Below the pieces are notes generated by a model. It had not been told where the DNA came from. It worked only from the letters and a program-made list of their open reading frames with translations, and searched no databases. This document shows positions 44,301 through 55,111 of a DNA stretch of 64,000 bases, in pieces. Source of the stretch: Triplophysa rosa (taxonomy: Eukaryota > Chordata > Actinopteri > Cypriniformes > Nemacheilidae); assembly GCF_024868665.1 (NCBI RefSeq), contig NC_079899.1, forward strand, positions 24,952,072-25,016,071. Direction: 5' to 3'. Made by a program: the position numbers and the translations under genes. Each line of letters begins with the position of its first letter. The first letter of the stretch is position 1.

Positions 44301-45893
44301 ATCTGTCAGTCACTGCAGCCCCTCCCTCGCGCCATTCCTCGTGACCAGAAGTGAATAGAGGTCGTTTCCAGAGGGGGATGAGGTTAACGTTTTTGATTAA
44401 AGATTACAAGCGTGAATGAAATTTAAAAAAATAACGATGTGCACGGATAAATACTTCACCGCTGTGTAAAACAAGTAGAATGATCATTTTTTATTTCATG
44501 CCGACTTTAAATTTTTAAGTACAATGAAATTGCCTTTACAGCTAATTCAGTGTAAGTTTTCAATTTATTTTTATATTGTTATAACTTTTACTGTATATGA
44601 TTAAAGAAGTTGAAATTGCGTCAAGCTGATTTCATTGCACTTAAAAAAAAGGGAAGAAATAAATTATAGCTCAATGAATGGATGAATCTAATGGTGAAAA
44701 ATAACCGTGGTTTTACTTAGTATAGTAAAATCATGGTAAACACACTGCAAAAGTTTTTGCGTTAAAGTTTCAAGTAGGCTACAAATTGGCTTTACAGGTC
44801 ATTTCAAATTCAATCAAAAATCAAGTGCTGAGATGTTATAACTTATAAAAAATAAATTGAATTTAAGTGAACTTATTTTCATGAGTTAAAGCAAGCAAAC
44901 ATTGAATGTTACAGTTATCATAGTTTTAACATGGTATTTGTAATAACACTGGTTGATTTCTGCAAGAGACCCTAACATGTATTTATTGTCAGGGTTATAA
45001 AAATGTTAATGATCTTTATATATCTTCCTTTCGATTTTGGGGTTGAAATATAACCAGGGGGCTTCCCAGAAAGGGATTAATTTAAATCCTAGACTAAAAT
45101 AAACGTTAGAGCTGTCCAAACTGAAAGCAACTTGCACTGACGCATCTTAAAATACATGAGTGCTATTGTTTTGTCTCAAAATGCACACAAGTAATGTTTG
45201 TTTGTATAATGCACGTTTTGTAAAAAAACTACTTAAATATCCTAATTTAACTAAGGCCTAGTCCTGGTAAAATAATCCCTGGAAACCGGCCCCGGGATAT
45301 TATTTATTTTTTGTCAGATTCCATCAGCAGATGTATCGGTATGAATCGGATCATCATCAGGAAAACCCAGACCCCGTTCCTTAAACAGTTTTCCGAAAAA
45401 CACAGTGTAAATTCTTCAGAATGTCAGTGGCACTGTGGCAACCCGAGCAAAACTCTTGTGACTTGTCAAACCAGAAAGTCAGGTGCATTCCAGTTTCGGT
45501 AATTCACGGCATGAGTTAGCTCCATTAGCCTGTGCATCAAGCAAATAAATGTTACTCGATTAAAACAAATTCAAGGACTTACGGCTGGGCCTCCAAGCTA
45601 TCCACAGGTTTGACAAAATTTATGGGCACATAGCCCTCTTCCTGAATGATGCCTTTACCCTTTGCTGTGCGTCTCCTCACGTAAAGCCAGTACTCGTTCT
45701 CTCCCATAATTTCTAGAATATCACCTTTCTTCAGTTCTAGATCCAGTGTTGTGCGAGAGGCGTAGTTGTAGATTGAGGTGCATGTTTTACGTTTGATGGT
45801 CGGCTTCTCATTCTTAATTTGGCAGCAACACGGACAGCAATCCAGGCAGCAATCCGGGCAGCGGGGCTTACAGGTGCTCACAGAGTTCCCCAT
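41397..45893 (-). CDS. Divergent Src-like non-receptor tyrosine kinase (479 aa, nine exons)
   Basis: SH3-SH2-kinase protein of the Src/FRK group. Minus-strand exons: 45583..45893, 43416..43537, 43171..43337, 42937..43096, 42283..42435, 42122..42177, 41880..42030, 41671..41802 and 41397..41584; all phases agree. MGNSVSTC at the N-terminus fits myristoylation, followed by clustered cysteines ([13 protein letters not shown]) fit for palmitoylation. SH3 is about 36-97 (GYVPINFV), SH2 about 105-200, kinase about 215-475. The catalytic set is present: Lys250 in VAIK, Glu262, HRDLRADN (337-344, close to the Src-type HRDLRAAN), DFG (357-359) and APE. Departures: the third glycine of the loop is Ala (GSGEFADV); the SH2 FLVR motif is FLVW (Trp133); the Src Tyr416 position is Arg369; and the chain ends (VLQLE) without a tail tyrosine. 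BLK lies in the matching human region, but this protein is too divergent to name. Confidence 0.92.
43612..44510. mobile_element. MITE with TTAAAGTCGGCATGAAAT ends, hosting a nested element
   Basis: Perfect 18-bp inverted ends: TTAAAGTCGGCATGAAAT at 43612-43629 and its complement at 44493-44510. It lies in the first intron of the kinase gene. Its body is interrupted by the element at 43748-44271; removing that leaves about 375 bp. Non-coding. Confidence 0.8.
43748..44271. mobile_element. MITE copy 2, TTAAAGGGGTCATATG ends (524 bp), nested
   Basis: Second copy of the family at 13482-14018, in the same orientation. Left end TTAAAGGGGTCATATG, right end CATATGACCCCTTTAA. It is inserted wholly inside the 43612-44510 element, so it is the younger of the two here. 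Confidence 0.8.
45056..45293. mobile_element. MITE, TTCCCAGAAAGGGATTA type
   Basis: Left end GGGGGCTTCCCAGAAAGGGA and right end TCCCTGGAAACCGGCCCC, imperfectly inverted, about 240 bp. The interior (ACTTGCACTGACGCATCTTA, AAATGCACACAAGTAATG) is that of a very common fish miniature element. It lies in the first intron of the kinase gene. Confidence 0.75.
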
Positions 45894-46076
45894 GTTTACC
45901 CTACATATCCTCTGTGTCTACAAAGCTAAAAGGATGGTACAGCGCTGTAACTCGCTCACGGCACTGCAAAACTCACAGCTGCTCGACCGGTTTCTAAAAA
46001 TGACTGTCAATAGGTCAAGGAAGTCCTCGATAAAAGAAAAATGACTGGAACTCCCCGGGTGTAAATCAAGCTGTGT

Positions 46077-46082
46077 TTATTT
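46077..46082 (-). terminator. gckr: Poly(A) signal AATAAA, gckr
   Basis: TTTATT on the plus strand, 137 nt beyond the gckr stop codon (46219-46221) and only 184 nt before the kinase start codon at 45893. The gckr 3' end and kinase promoter must share this very short interval. Confidence 0.5.
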
Positions 46083-46218
46083 AACCTCTGTCAAAAGCTC
46101 ATAGCGTGCAAAGCTTTTTTATCGCCCACACCAATAATGAGTTGCACAGAATTGAGTTTTAAGACAATTACAGCATTGTGTTTTAAAACCATGACTTCGT
46201 TGTGGCAATGAAAACGGG

Positions 46219-49200
46219 TTATTTCATGTCTGCAGTGTTCACAGGGGAGAGGACGCAGGACGTCACAGCGTCCCGAATCACAGCGTGAGAATCTAAATGA
46301 TGCTTCGCTTCAGTGAGACTGCAGCCTCGGTGTATCATCACCAGAGCGGCCGGGACCACCTGCCAGCAAAGACACATGCAGATTCGATCATGGGTGGCCG
46401 TATAAACAACAACAGGGTACCAACAAATTATATTGAGTTTGTAATGTTCAGTTTAATTACAGGATGCTTAGAGCTAATCCTTAAAGGAACAGTTCACCCA
46501 ATAATGACAATTAGGTCTACAATAGTAGGAAATATATTTTTTTGGTTCTGTTGAACACAAAAGAAGATATTTTGAAGAATGTGGGACAGCAAACAGTTCT
46601 GGGGCACTTTTGACTACCGTTGTCATTTTTCCTACTATATGTGTGCTGTCAGTGGTGGCCAAGAACTGTTATAATCATTCTTCCGAATATCTTTCTCTGT
46701 GTTCAGCAGAACAAAGAATTTTTTACAGGTTTGGAACAACTGTAGGGTGAGTAAATGATAACAGAATTTTCCTTTTTGGGTGTCTGTCCCCTTAAGAAAA
46801 TGGTTTTATTAAAAAAAGCCAACATGCAGTATATAATTAATCTGTGGAAACCCCATATTAACTGAAATAAATGTTATAATACAACTGTCATGATCCTGTC
46901 CCTCCTGTCCAGAGTTTTCTAGTTTGGTGGACAGGATCATGACAGTACCATGTCTTGTGTGGAGACGCGTGGCTGTATGTTTTGACAATACGCCAGGTGT
47001 CTCCTTGTGTCGTGCTGTGGCCCCGCCTCCTTGTTTCCCCTTCATTATCCCGCTTAGTGTTCATTCCCTTCACCTGCCCCGTGTCATCTTCCCTTTGGTG
47101 TTAATTCTTCCCACCTTGCCCTTGTCATCTACCCTCGTTAGTGTTCCCCTATATCTTGTCCCAGTTTCCCTCTGTCCAGTGCCGGCTTATACTGTTGTAC
47201 CTTCGTCTTGCCATGGCGTATTCATCCAGTGAGGTTTCCCTGTCGTCCTAGTTTCCCTAACATAGTCTTGCCTACCGTTTTGGAATATTATTTATTATTG
47301 GACTTCCCTCCCCTGAGGGAAGTGTTTGTGTTTGGTTTCGTTTTGAGTGTTTGCATTAGGAGTGCATTAAAACAGAATTTGTGTTTTTAATCCACATTGA
47401 ATAATTGTTGCGTTATGTTTTTTAATGCTCATGGGTGACTCTACAGATGTTCAGAAGAAGGTAATGAATTCTCACTCGATCCCGTCTGTTGGCCAGCTCG
47501 GTGTGTGTCCTGACGTCTGCTGAGGTCATCTCCTCACTCACGTCATCTGTGCTGTAGATCGCTCTCAGCAGAGCACTTTCACACTCGGGTTTGGAGCGGC
47601 CTGTGAAGCGCTGGAAATGAGACAGTCAAATATAGTACATCATAGAAAAAAACAACTTAAACAATACACAGGGGTCATATAAGATTTGTATATCAATTAC
47701 AAACCACACAATGGTACAATGTAAAAAATGTATCTCTTACTTTGTAGTTTGGTCTTGTTGTCCAGTACAAATCGAAAAATTCTTGAATCAGGATACATTT
47801 ATTTACTTAAGAAGCTACTCTTTATCGATTGACGGTTGGCTCGTTTAACTAGAAGTTATATTTAGCGTTGCATTCCTCGCATTCATCGTTACGGCAGTGG
47901 CGCATCTTGTTAATATTAATATCCTTGATATTGTGTCTTGTTTTATGTACAACTGAGTTTATGCCTAAAACGAGAAAAATACCTGCCAACGGGATAAGAA
48001 AAATTCCCTTGAATTAAGTCCTGAATAAAGAACCTAATGCAAGACCCATTAGAAGATATTTTTCTGCTTTTAACTAATATGCTTCATTTTTATATTTTAT
48101 CAGAAAACAAGCCATAATATCTTAAGTCATTTTGCCTCTCAAGCAAATGGGTGTTGATTTTTTGGATATATGTACTGGAAAACAAAAACGCTGAGTAAGA
48201 AATTCAAGGAATGTATTTTTGCAGTGTAGGATGATGTGGGTGTTTGACAGGATGTTGCTAAAGTGTTACTGTAAGATGCTGCATTGTGCTGTACGGTTGC
48301 TAAGTTGTTGCTAGGGTGTGCCGTTTAAAACAAGCACCACTAATAAAACAATTGATCATATAAAATGTCTTTGCTGGTTCTTTGGTTTAACAAATAATTC
48401 TCATCTTTTAAGATTTAAAATTCAAGTTTAAGATAAAAAAGTAGTTAAACTTCTTTGTTTCTTTAAAATATTCGTGATGTCTGGTACCTGTAAAATGTTG
48501 ACGGCTCTTCTGTACAGTTTACTGTTCGTCACTCGGAGGTCTATCATGAAATTCATGTAGACTTTTCCCTTCAGTACATGAGCTCCAGTGCTGAGTGCAT
48601 TCAGACAGCATTTGGTTGAAAGCTCCCATTTCTGCTTCTATGGAATAAAAACATAACGCTAATATTCCTGTCACGCAGCTCATATATTTCAGTATTACCG
48701 TGCAGTTATGTAAACTATACACAATGCAAACAAATGGCTTACCATCACTGCGATCTCATCATCTGAGGAAAAAGACCATGTCATCTTCAGGACCGTCTCA
48801 AACACGTCGCACATTCTTTTCTGAAACATGTGCATTCTGTAGATAGTTTATAGACCTATACATTTGTTTTCCTCTGTTTCAAATATGATCTGATTACGTA
48901 AACAACATTATTTGAGAGTTTAAGGTAATGCCGTTAAGGAGTTTTTGCCTTCGGGCTAGACGTGCTCTTCTCGTTTTACTCACAGGAATGTGAAGCGTCT
49001 CAAGGTCATGAGCGACAGCATGCAGATTCGACGTCTTTCGCTTCACCTGATTGGCCAGCGCTGTCATCTCATGAAGGTCATCTTCAAAGACAAATATTCC
49101 TGTTTATCTGTCTTGTGAAATGTGTTTAAATTCAAGCAGTTTGTATTGATTTACCTTTCACTGTAAACAAGAATACGATCATGTCATTTTGATTTAGGAC

Positions 49201-52200
49201 GGGTAAGACGGTGTCCACAAAATCCTGGTGACCAATAACAAACTCTGGCCCCTGGAGAGAGAGAAATGTTGAAATGTATCGCATCTAAATCGAGGTGGAT
49301 GCCCTATTGAATATGATGTGGACGAAAACAAGGTTTTGAAAGACAGAGGTGCAGGCGGTTCGGTAGAATGTGTTGTTGTTTACTCTGATGTCAGACATTT
49401 GGCTGATGAAAACAAAACAGAATTTATATGACGCTGTTCTCAGGTATTCTCAGTCTCAAATGTTTTTAATAAAACGGCTAAAAATATAAAACTATACAAT
49501 TATATAATTTGGTCTCGATGAGAAATGTTCATGACCTTTGTGTTCACATCAAATAAATTCGATTCAAAAGATCTACTGATTTAATTTTGTTAAAGCATTG
49601 ACCTTGAGCTCACCATAGATGACAGATCTCCCTCTTTATTTGTCATTTCTTTGAAACCATTGTTGATAAAACCCCTGACGTCACCAAAATCTGAATGAAT
49701 TAAATAACAACATGTAAGTCTCGCACATTTATCAGCGCATTTAAGCCTTGTACACATAAATAAATCAAACCATTTTATGAAGAAATGTTGCTTAATATAA
49801 AACAAAAATGGTGAATGAGACGGTGAACAGCACCTGCTCCAAATGTTGGCATACATTCACTGGCATCAATCATGCCAATAATGCCAAGAGTTCGCCAGCC
49901 AAGATAATACACATGTCCATTCTTCCCAAGACTATAAAAACATTTACATCACAAAATCTTTTAGTGACTCCGTATGCTGCTCTTGTTTCTGATGAAACCT
50001 AAAATGAAAAATACATTTTTCTCTTTTGAAAATGTGCAGCTGAGATTCTGAATGACTTTTGCACCTCTCTCCAGCTTTCTGAACAAGAGCCGTGAGTTCA
50101 TCAGCGTGTGAGTAGGTGTTTTCATAAATCCTCTCGCTCGCTGTGATCCAGGAGGACAGGCATCTGAATGACAGGTGTAATTATATTAAATTACTCTCAG
50201 TGGAAAAGTGTGAAAATGATGTGGAAGTAGAGACGGTGAACGTCTTACTCTGGTGATATTGTCTTTTCTCTGAAGATGGCTTCGTGTCCAGCCAGAAGAA
50301 CAGCTTCCAGAATTATTTTGGTAGCGCTGCCTCCTTTCATCCTGGAAGATCCACTGATGGCTTCGGGCTGTGAGGAGAGACACGCCGCGTCAGATGCCGT
50401 GGCTGAAATCGAATCTCCTTGTGACACTCAAGGTAAATCAGTAAATAAACTAGAAATGTGAACACAGCGCTTCTAAAAATAAAGGTTCCCTGCATGGTTC
50501 CATAAAGACCTTTAACGTCCAGTGAAGCTCTCTAATGCACAAAAGTTTCTTTGTAGTGGAAAGAAAGAAAACTTTTGACTAAAACTGTAAAGAACTCTTT
50601 TATTTTTGAGAGTGCTGCTTGGCAAAAATGGCACTTTAATGGGTTGTTCTGGGTGGTTGATATGGGCATTGCTGTGTGCTTTAAGCTGGTTGTTTGTGCA
50701 CTTCTAGGTGTAACCAAGATCTTCAGGTGGCTGCCAGGTGTTGCTTTGGTATTTCAAGTATTTGTGTAATGTTTTGGTGCTCCTAAGCATTTGCTAAGGT
50801 ATTTTGCTGAGGTGTTCCTGTGCTGTTGCTAAGGTGTTCTGGATGTTGTTGGTTAGGCATTATTGTGCGGTTGCTATGCTCTTCTACGTGTTTTGCTAGG
50901 ATGTTGCTATGGTGTTGCTAAGGTTTTCTAGATGATGCTGATTAGGTATGCATTTGCTATGGTGTTCTAAGTGTTTAGTTAGGATGTTGCTACGGTGTTC
51001 TAGATGCTGCTGATTGTGTGGTTGCTATGCTGTTTTAAGTGTTTAGGGTGTTGCTTTGGTGTTGCTAAGGTGTTCTAGATGTTGCTGATTAGGTATGACT
51101 GTGCATTTGCAATGGTTTTCTAAGTGTTTTGTTAGGGTGTTGCTATAGTGCTAAAGTGTTCTAGATGTTGTTGATTAAGTATTATTGTGTGGTTCCTATG
51201 CTGTTCTACTGTAAGTGTTTTGCTAGGGTGTTACCACGGTGTTGCTAAGGTGTTCTGTATGTTGCTGATTAGGTATAACTGTGTGGTTGCTATGGTGTTC
51301 TAAGTGTTCGGGATGTTGTTGATTACTGTGCGGTTGGTGTTCTCGATGTGTTACTAAAATCATGCTAAGGTGTTCTGAGTTATAAGCATGTTGCTAGGCA
51401 GTTACTTGTTATATGGGTTTTGAAAATCTGTGTTTTGTTACTATAGATACAATTGTTCTTACCCCCACTATAGGATTTATAATGAAGGCTTTGCCTTGTT
51501 CCTGTTCTGTGGCCATCCTCTCTGCAACCTCTTTAAAATGAAATGAACAGTCCTGCATTGGCTCATTCCTGTCAACAGAAGAATTCCCATCAGTATTAGA
51601 TTTTTACTGATGAAAGCTCAATGGAAATGGAAATTCTAAGCATTTGTAACAGAGAGAGAGAGAGAGAGACAGAGAGAGAGAGGGGCATCTACTGCTACCT
51701 CGCCATATGTACAGGATTAAATCCCAGAAGCACTGGGGTAAAAACGTCTAAATGCTTCAGACAAAGATCCAGTTGCCCAGCAACAAACGGTGCCTGTGAC
51801 AGAACAACATCACAGGTTACTTGCAGGTGGCTTTAATAAAAAAATGTTTTGAGAAATGTTGGCAGGTTTGGCTCAAGCGACAGGGGATATTTTAAATAAT
51901 ATTTCAATAAATGAGTTTATTTTGATTGAATTGATGACTATATTGATAGAAAAGGAATAGTTTCATCCATACCGACATGCCACAGGATATTCCCATAAAC
52001 AGAACACGCTTCTTTCCTGCGCAAACCTGTTTTTAGTAAGTAAAAAACAATAGAAAATACATATTAGCTTTAAATCATTTGGACATTTATGTATAGACAG
52101 ACATAGTATTTTAAACATATTAAAGGGATAGTTCATGTCATTAAGAATCTGTACATGACTCTTTCATCTGTGGAACACAAAAGAACATATTTTGTGAAAT

Positions 52201-53635
52201 GTTGCAGTTGTTTTGTGTCAATGGAATGACAACGGAAGTCAACCAACATATCTTTTTTTGTGTTCTGCTGAAGTCATACAGGTTAGAAACGAATACATGA
52301 TGAGAGAATGTTCTTTTTCTTTCTCTTTATGTATAAAACTCAGAAGACCTTAGTCGGCCCATAGCAACCACCCAGAGCACTCAATTTTAATGTGAGGGAC
52401 ATCTGGACAGTCAAGCACACCAGTCAGCTCTTAATGTCTCTCTATAGGATGGTAAAACTACTGATTGACAGATTGACTACTGTACTATGGTAAAGCTGCT
52501 GTGTTGTTTGTCTTTCATTCACCTCATCCAGCATGCGAGCTCCCAGCAGCGGTCTGTCCTCTGGAGCCTCCTGTGATGTGAGCAGGGCCCTTTAAAAACA
52601 GACCGTTGTGATACTGCAGAGTCATGCGGAGTCTGATCTCAGACATCAGACAGACAGACGGGTTACTCACCTGTCACCTCCCGCTATGATGTAGGAATAG
52701 ATCTGTGTGTGCTGCTGGTCAGTCAACATCTGATTAAAGGACGTCTGATGTATGAAACATATGAACGTGAGAAAGAGGTCAGATCAGTGGTTGAGACTAC
52801 AACTAATTTTTTCAAATGCTTTTAATTTCAAGTTAATGTAATATTTCCCATCTTGATTCCCAAAGAAAACAAATCCAGAAGAAAACGTATAGCCTTGATG
52901 CACTGTAAGGTTTTTACCGAATGCATAAATGTAAGTTTTTTTAATGTGTTTTCAGACATTATTAGAGAACAACAGGTTGAAACTTTGGAAAGAAAAATCA
53001 ATCATTCTTTCTTAAACTCATTACCGCCAATAGAAATGCAATGCGACCTGACGTTCCGCAGCCACTTAATACAATCAAACTCTCGTCTGGCTCCTGCAGA
53101 AACAAATCAGGTTAAATTAAAATAAAGAGAAGTAAAGAGAAAGAGGTACTGATCAAAACAGGCGTTTAGTTACATGTGACTGACCCTCAGCATCATTTCA
53201 ACCTTCTTGGCAACATCCACCATAGTGTGGATGATGGGTGAACTGTATATTCCCTTGTCAAAAAACACACAAGTCAGCATTTGCAAACCCTTATGAGTGC
53301 GACCGTAACGAAAACATACAGATTCTGTATAAACTCTGTAAGACAGACCTGATCGTCATTCTTAAAGATCTCAGCATCACATGTTTTCAGGATTTGCAGC
53401 ATGTGTTTGGCGTCTGCTCTGTCGATATCTCTGCTGATGGGATTGCATTTCTCTGTGACCGGCAGAGAGAGCTCGTAAAACGGCCGCTACGACAGACAGA
53501 AACACAAGCACTTAAGATGAACCGCATCAGTCTCGAGCTCATTTAATTACGAGGAAAGAAGGTTTGTTGCTCTATTATCAGCTGAAGCACTTCTGATATG
53601 AAAACACGGCTAAATTCACTTACAGTGCGATCCAT
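46219..53635 (-). CDS. gckr: Glucokinase regulatory protein (about 591 aa, 19 exons)
   Basis: Hepatic protein that binds glucokinase and holds it inactive in the nucleus; fructose 6-phosphate strengthens and fructose 1-phosphate weakens binding. Minus-strand exons: 53624..53635, 53349..53486, 53185..53253, 53025..53093, 52671..52744, 52523..52589, 51973..52026, 51699..51793, 51463..51568, 50249..50367, 50065..50163, 49834..49931, 49614..49690, 49155..49251, 48984..49081, 48743..48820, 48488..48637, 47476..47610 and 46219..46359. Phases fit throughout. Signatures: first SIS domain LSGCGTSGRIAF, IAGGDR, AGKKRVLFMGISCG, GFNPVHMAR, then NPIVGPEAISGSSRMKGGSA; second SIS region GHVYYLGWRTLGIIG; C-terminal lid STGAHVLKGKVYMN and RGCSLTEAKHHL. 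Human has 625 residues. The first exon is the weak point: MDRT is a minimal start, and the upstream frame (RFRNTSPNAVVIN) resembles the human N-terminus, so an extra 5' exon may exist. Confidence 0.93.
46360..47475 (-). other. gckr: gckr last intron, repeat-filled
   Basis: Contains a cyprinid foldback repeat (46481-46795) and, from 46884 to about 47400, an unclassified repeat that starts with an 18-bp perfect inverted repeat (46884-46901 and 46929-46946, ACTGTCATGATCCTGTCC) and continues with C/T-rich sequence. The latter looks like the end of a retroelement, but I cannot place its family. Confidence 0.55.
46481..46795. mobile_element. Cyprinid foldback repeat, AGTTCACCCAATAATG type
   Basis: Left end TTAAAGGAACAGTTCACCC and right end TTTGGGTGTCTGTCCCCTTAA are inverted. 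The interior has the family marks (GTTGAACACAAAAGAAGATA, TTTTGAAGAATG). It is in the last intron of gckr. Confidence 0.7.
47611..48487 (-). other. gckr: gckr penultimate intron
   Basis: AT-rich, with a probable miniature element at about 47720-48229 whose outer parts resemble TGTAAAAAATG and TTTTTGCAGTGTA, followed by a short run of the GTTGCTA-type repeat (48240-48320) also seen at 50640-51410. No coding signal on either strand. Confidence 0.5.
50640..51410. repeat. gckr: Degenerate minisatellite in a gckr intron
   Basis: Repeated GTTGCTAAGGTGTTCTAGAT and GTTGCTGATTAGGTAT phrases alternate across about 770 bp. The period is irregular, roughly 70-130 bp, with many substitutions. It occupies most of the intron 50368-51462. 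Similar phrases occur near 48240-48320, so this is a dispersed, locally amplified repeat. Confidence 0.75.
51651..51682. repeat. (GA)n microsatellite in a gckr intron
   Basis: A 32-bp AG run broken by one AGAC, located 17 bp downstream (in the gckr sense) of the exon ending at 51699. Confidence 0.9.
51794..52522 (-). other. gckr: gckr introns with a truncated foldback repeat
   Basis: The two introns 51794-51972 and 52027-52522 flank the 54-nt exon 51973-52026. The second holds a truncated cyprinid foldback repeat (about 52120-52312, GGGATAGTTCATGTCATT at its left). Confidence 0.6.
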
Positions 53636-53936
53636 ATTTATCACCACAGCGTTAGGACTCGTGTTTCTGAATCTGATCTTGTGACAGCAGACAGAGAGCA
53701 ATAAACAAAGCACTGAGCATTACAAAGTTCAACAAGTGAACTTTGATCCATCAGCTGTAAAATATTTTCTGCTCTAAAATGTGCACGACCACAGCCTTTC
53801 GTGTTGTTTGAGATGTCTTGGATTGTAATAGTTTATTTTGTTATTGTTTGATTAGTTTGTGTTTTTTTTAACTCTTGACAGTAGAATTCTGGTATTTATT
53901 GCATTTGTCATGGGTGTAGTGCTTTGTTACAACATT

Positions 53937-54371
53937 TGTGACCCTGGACAACAAAACCAGTCTTGTGGGTCAATTTTTTCGAAATTGAGATTTTTACATA
54001 CTCTGAAAGCTGAATAAATAAACTTTCTATAGATATATGAGTTGTTAGAATAGGACAATATCTGGCTGAGATACAACCGTTTAAAACTCAGGAATCTGAG
54101 AGCGCAAAAAATCAAAATATTGAGAAAATTGCCTTTGAAGTTGTTAATCAGGGGCACTGTGGCAGACCATACACTCACAAAAATAAAGTTTTTATATATT
54201 AAAGGTAGGAAATTTACAAAATATCTTCAAGAAACATGATCTTTACTTAATATCCTAATGATTTTTGGCATAAAAGAAAAATCAATAATTTTGACCCACA
54301 CAAAGTATTTTTGTCTTTTACTAAAAATGTTCCCGTGCTACTTAAGACTGGTTTTGTGATCCAGGGTCACA
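53937..54371. mobile_element. Foldback DNA transposon, TGTGACCCTGGACAACAAAA type
   Basis: Terminal inverted repeats TGTGACCCTGGA...AAACCAGTCTT (left) and AAGACTGGTTTTGTGATCCA followed by GGGTCACA (right). About 435 bp and non-coding. This is a very abundant non-autonomous element in zebrafish-type genomes. Confidence 0.85.
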
Positions 54372-54660
54372 TTTAAAACGTGCGTTATAAATGAACTATT
54401 CAATATTTGTTTATAGCCTGTATTCACTTCTTTTCTATTTTCACATTTCAGTTCTGTCTGAAATTCTGGAGCATTATTCCTAGCAGTAGGCCTATATGAA
54501 GTCAAGACCTTTATAGGCTACATCTGATCTATTCTGTTCTTTTATCACTCAGTTCTGTTTTATTATTGTATATTAACTAACCATGTTTTATCTGAAATTC
54601 TTGATATCAACGTAATCTGAATATTGCAGTAGATTATGTCAAATCAAGAATTAGATTTTC

Positions 54661-55111
54661 TGTAACACTTTACATTAGGGTACCCTTTATGAAGCATTTA
54701 TAAATGTGTTCATTAATGATTAACACGTAATGTACAAGTGCATTATAAAGCAGTTATAACCGCATGAATAAGAAGGGGGATTCTAACAAAATACCTGCCA
54801 AATAGTGAGGAGGTATAAGAAAAACAACATAACACCCTACAGTGTCCAGTCTGACAGCCTATATTGCAAACAACATCAAGATAATGATGAATCTGCTTTC
54901 GGGTCAAATAAATAATGAATAAATACATTTATTAAGCATTTATAACATGTGAGTTAAAAATGGCTCACTATTTGGCAGGTATTTCGTTAGAATCCCTCTT
55001 GTTATTTATGCAGTTATAACTGCTTCATAATGCATTTGTAAATGACTTATTAATCATTAATGAACACAATAATAAATGCTTTATAAAGGGTAACGTAATG
55101 TAAATGTTACC
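54661..55111. mobile_element. Long-arm foldback element, TGTAACACTTTACATTAGGG type
   Basis: About 60-bp arms: the left arm (54661 onward) includes ACATTAGGGTACCCTTTAT and TTCATTAATGATTAA; the right arm carries the inverted forms TTAATCATTAATGAA and ATAAAGGGTAACGTAATGT. A second inner pair (AAATACCTGCCAAATAGTGA near 54790; TCACTATTTGGCAGGTATTT near 54963) makes it nearly palindromic. Confidence 0.8.

Noticed and set aside
41397..45893. Naming the kinase blk or hck
   Set aside because: BLK lies in the matching human region, but motif divergence (FLVW, missing tyrosines, WMAPE rather than WTAPE) makes a symbol unsafe without a tree.
41397..45893. Kinase gene as a pseudogene
   Set aside because: Nine exons keep phase, splice sites and all catalytic residues with no stop or frameshift; the odd residues look like selected changes or at least not general decay.
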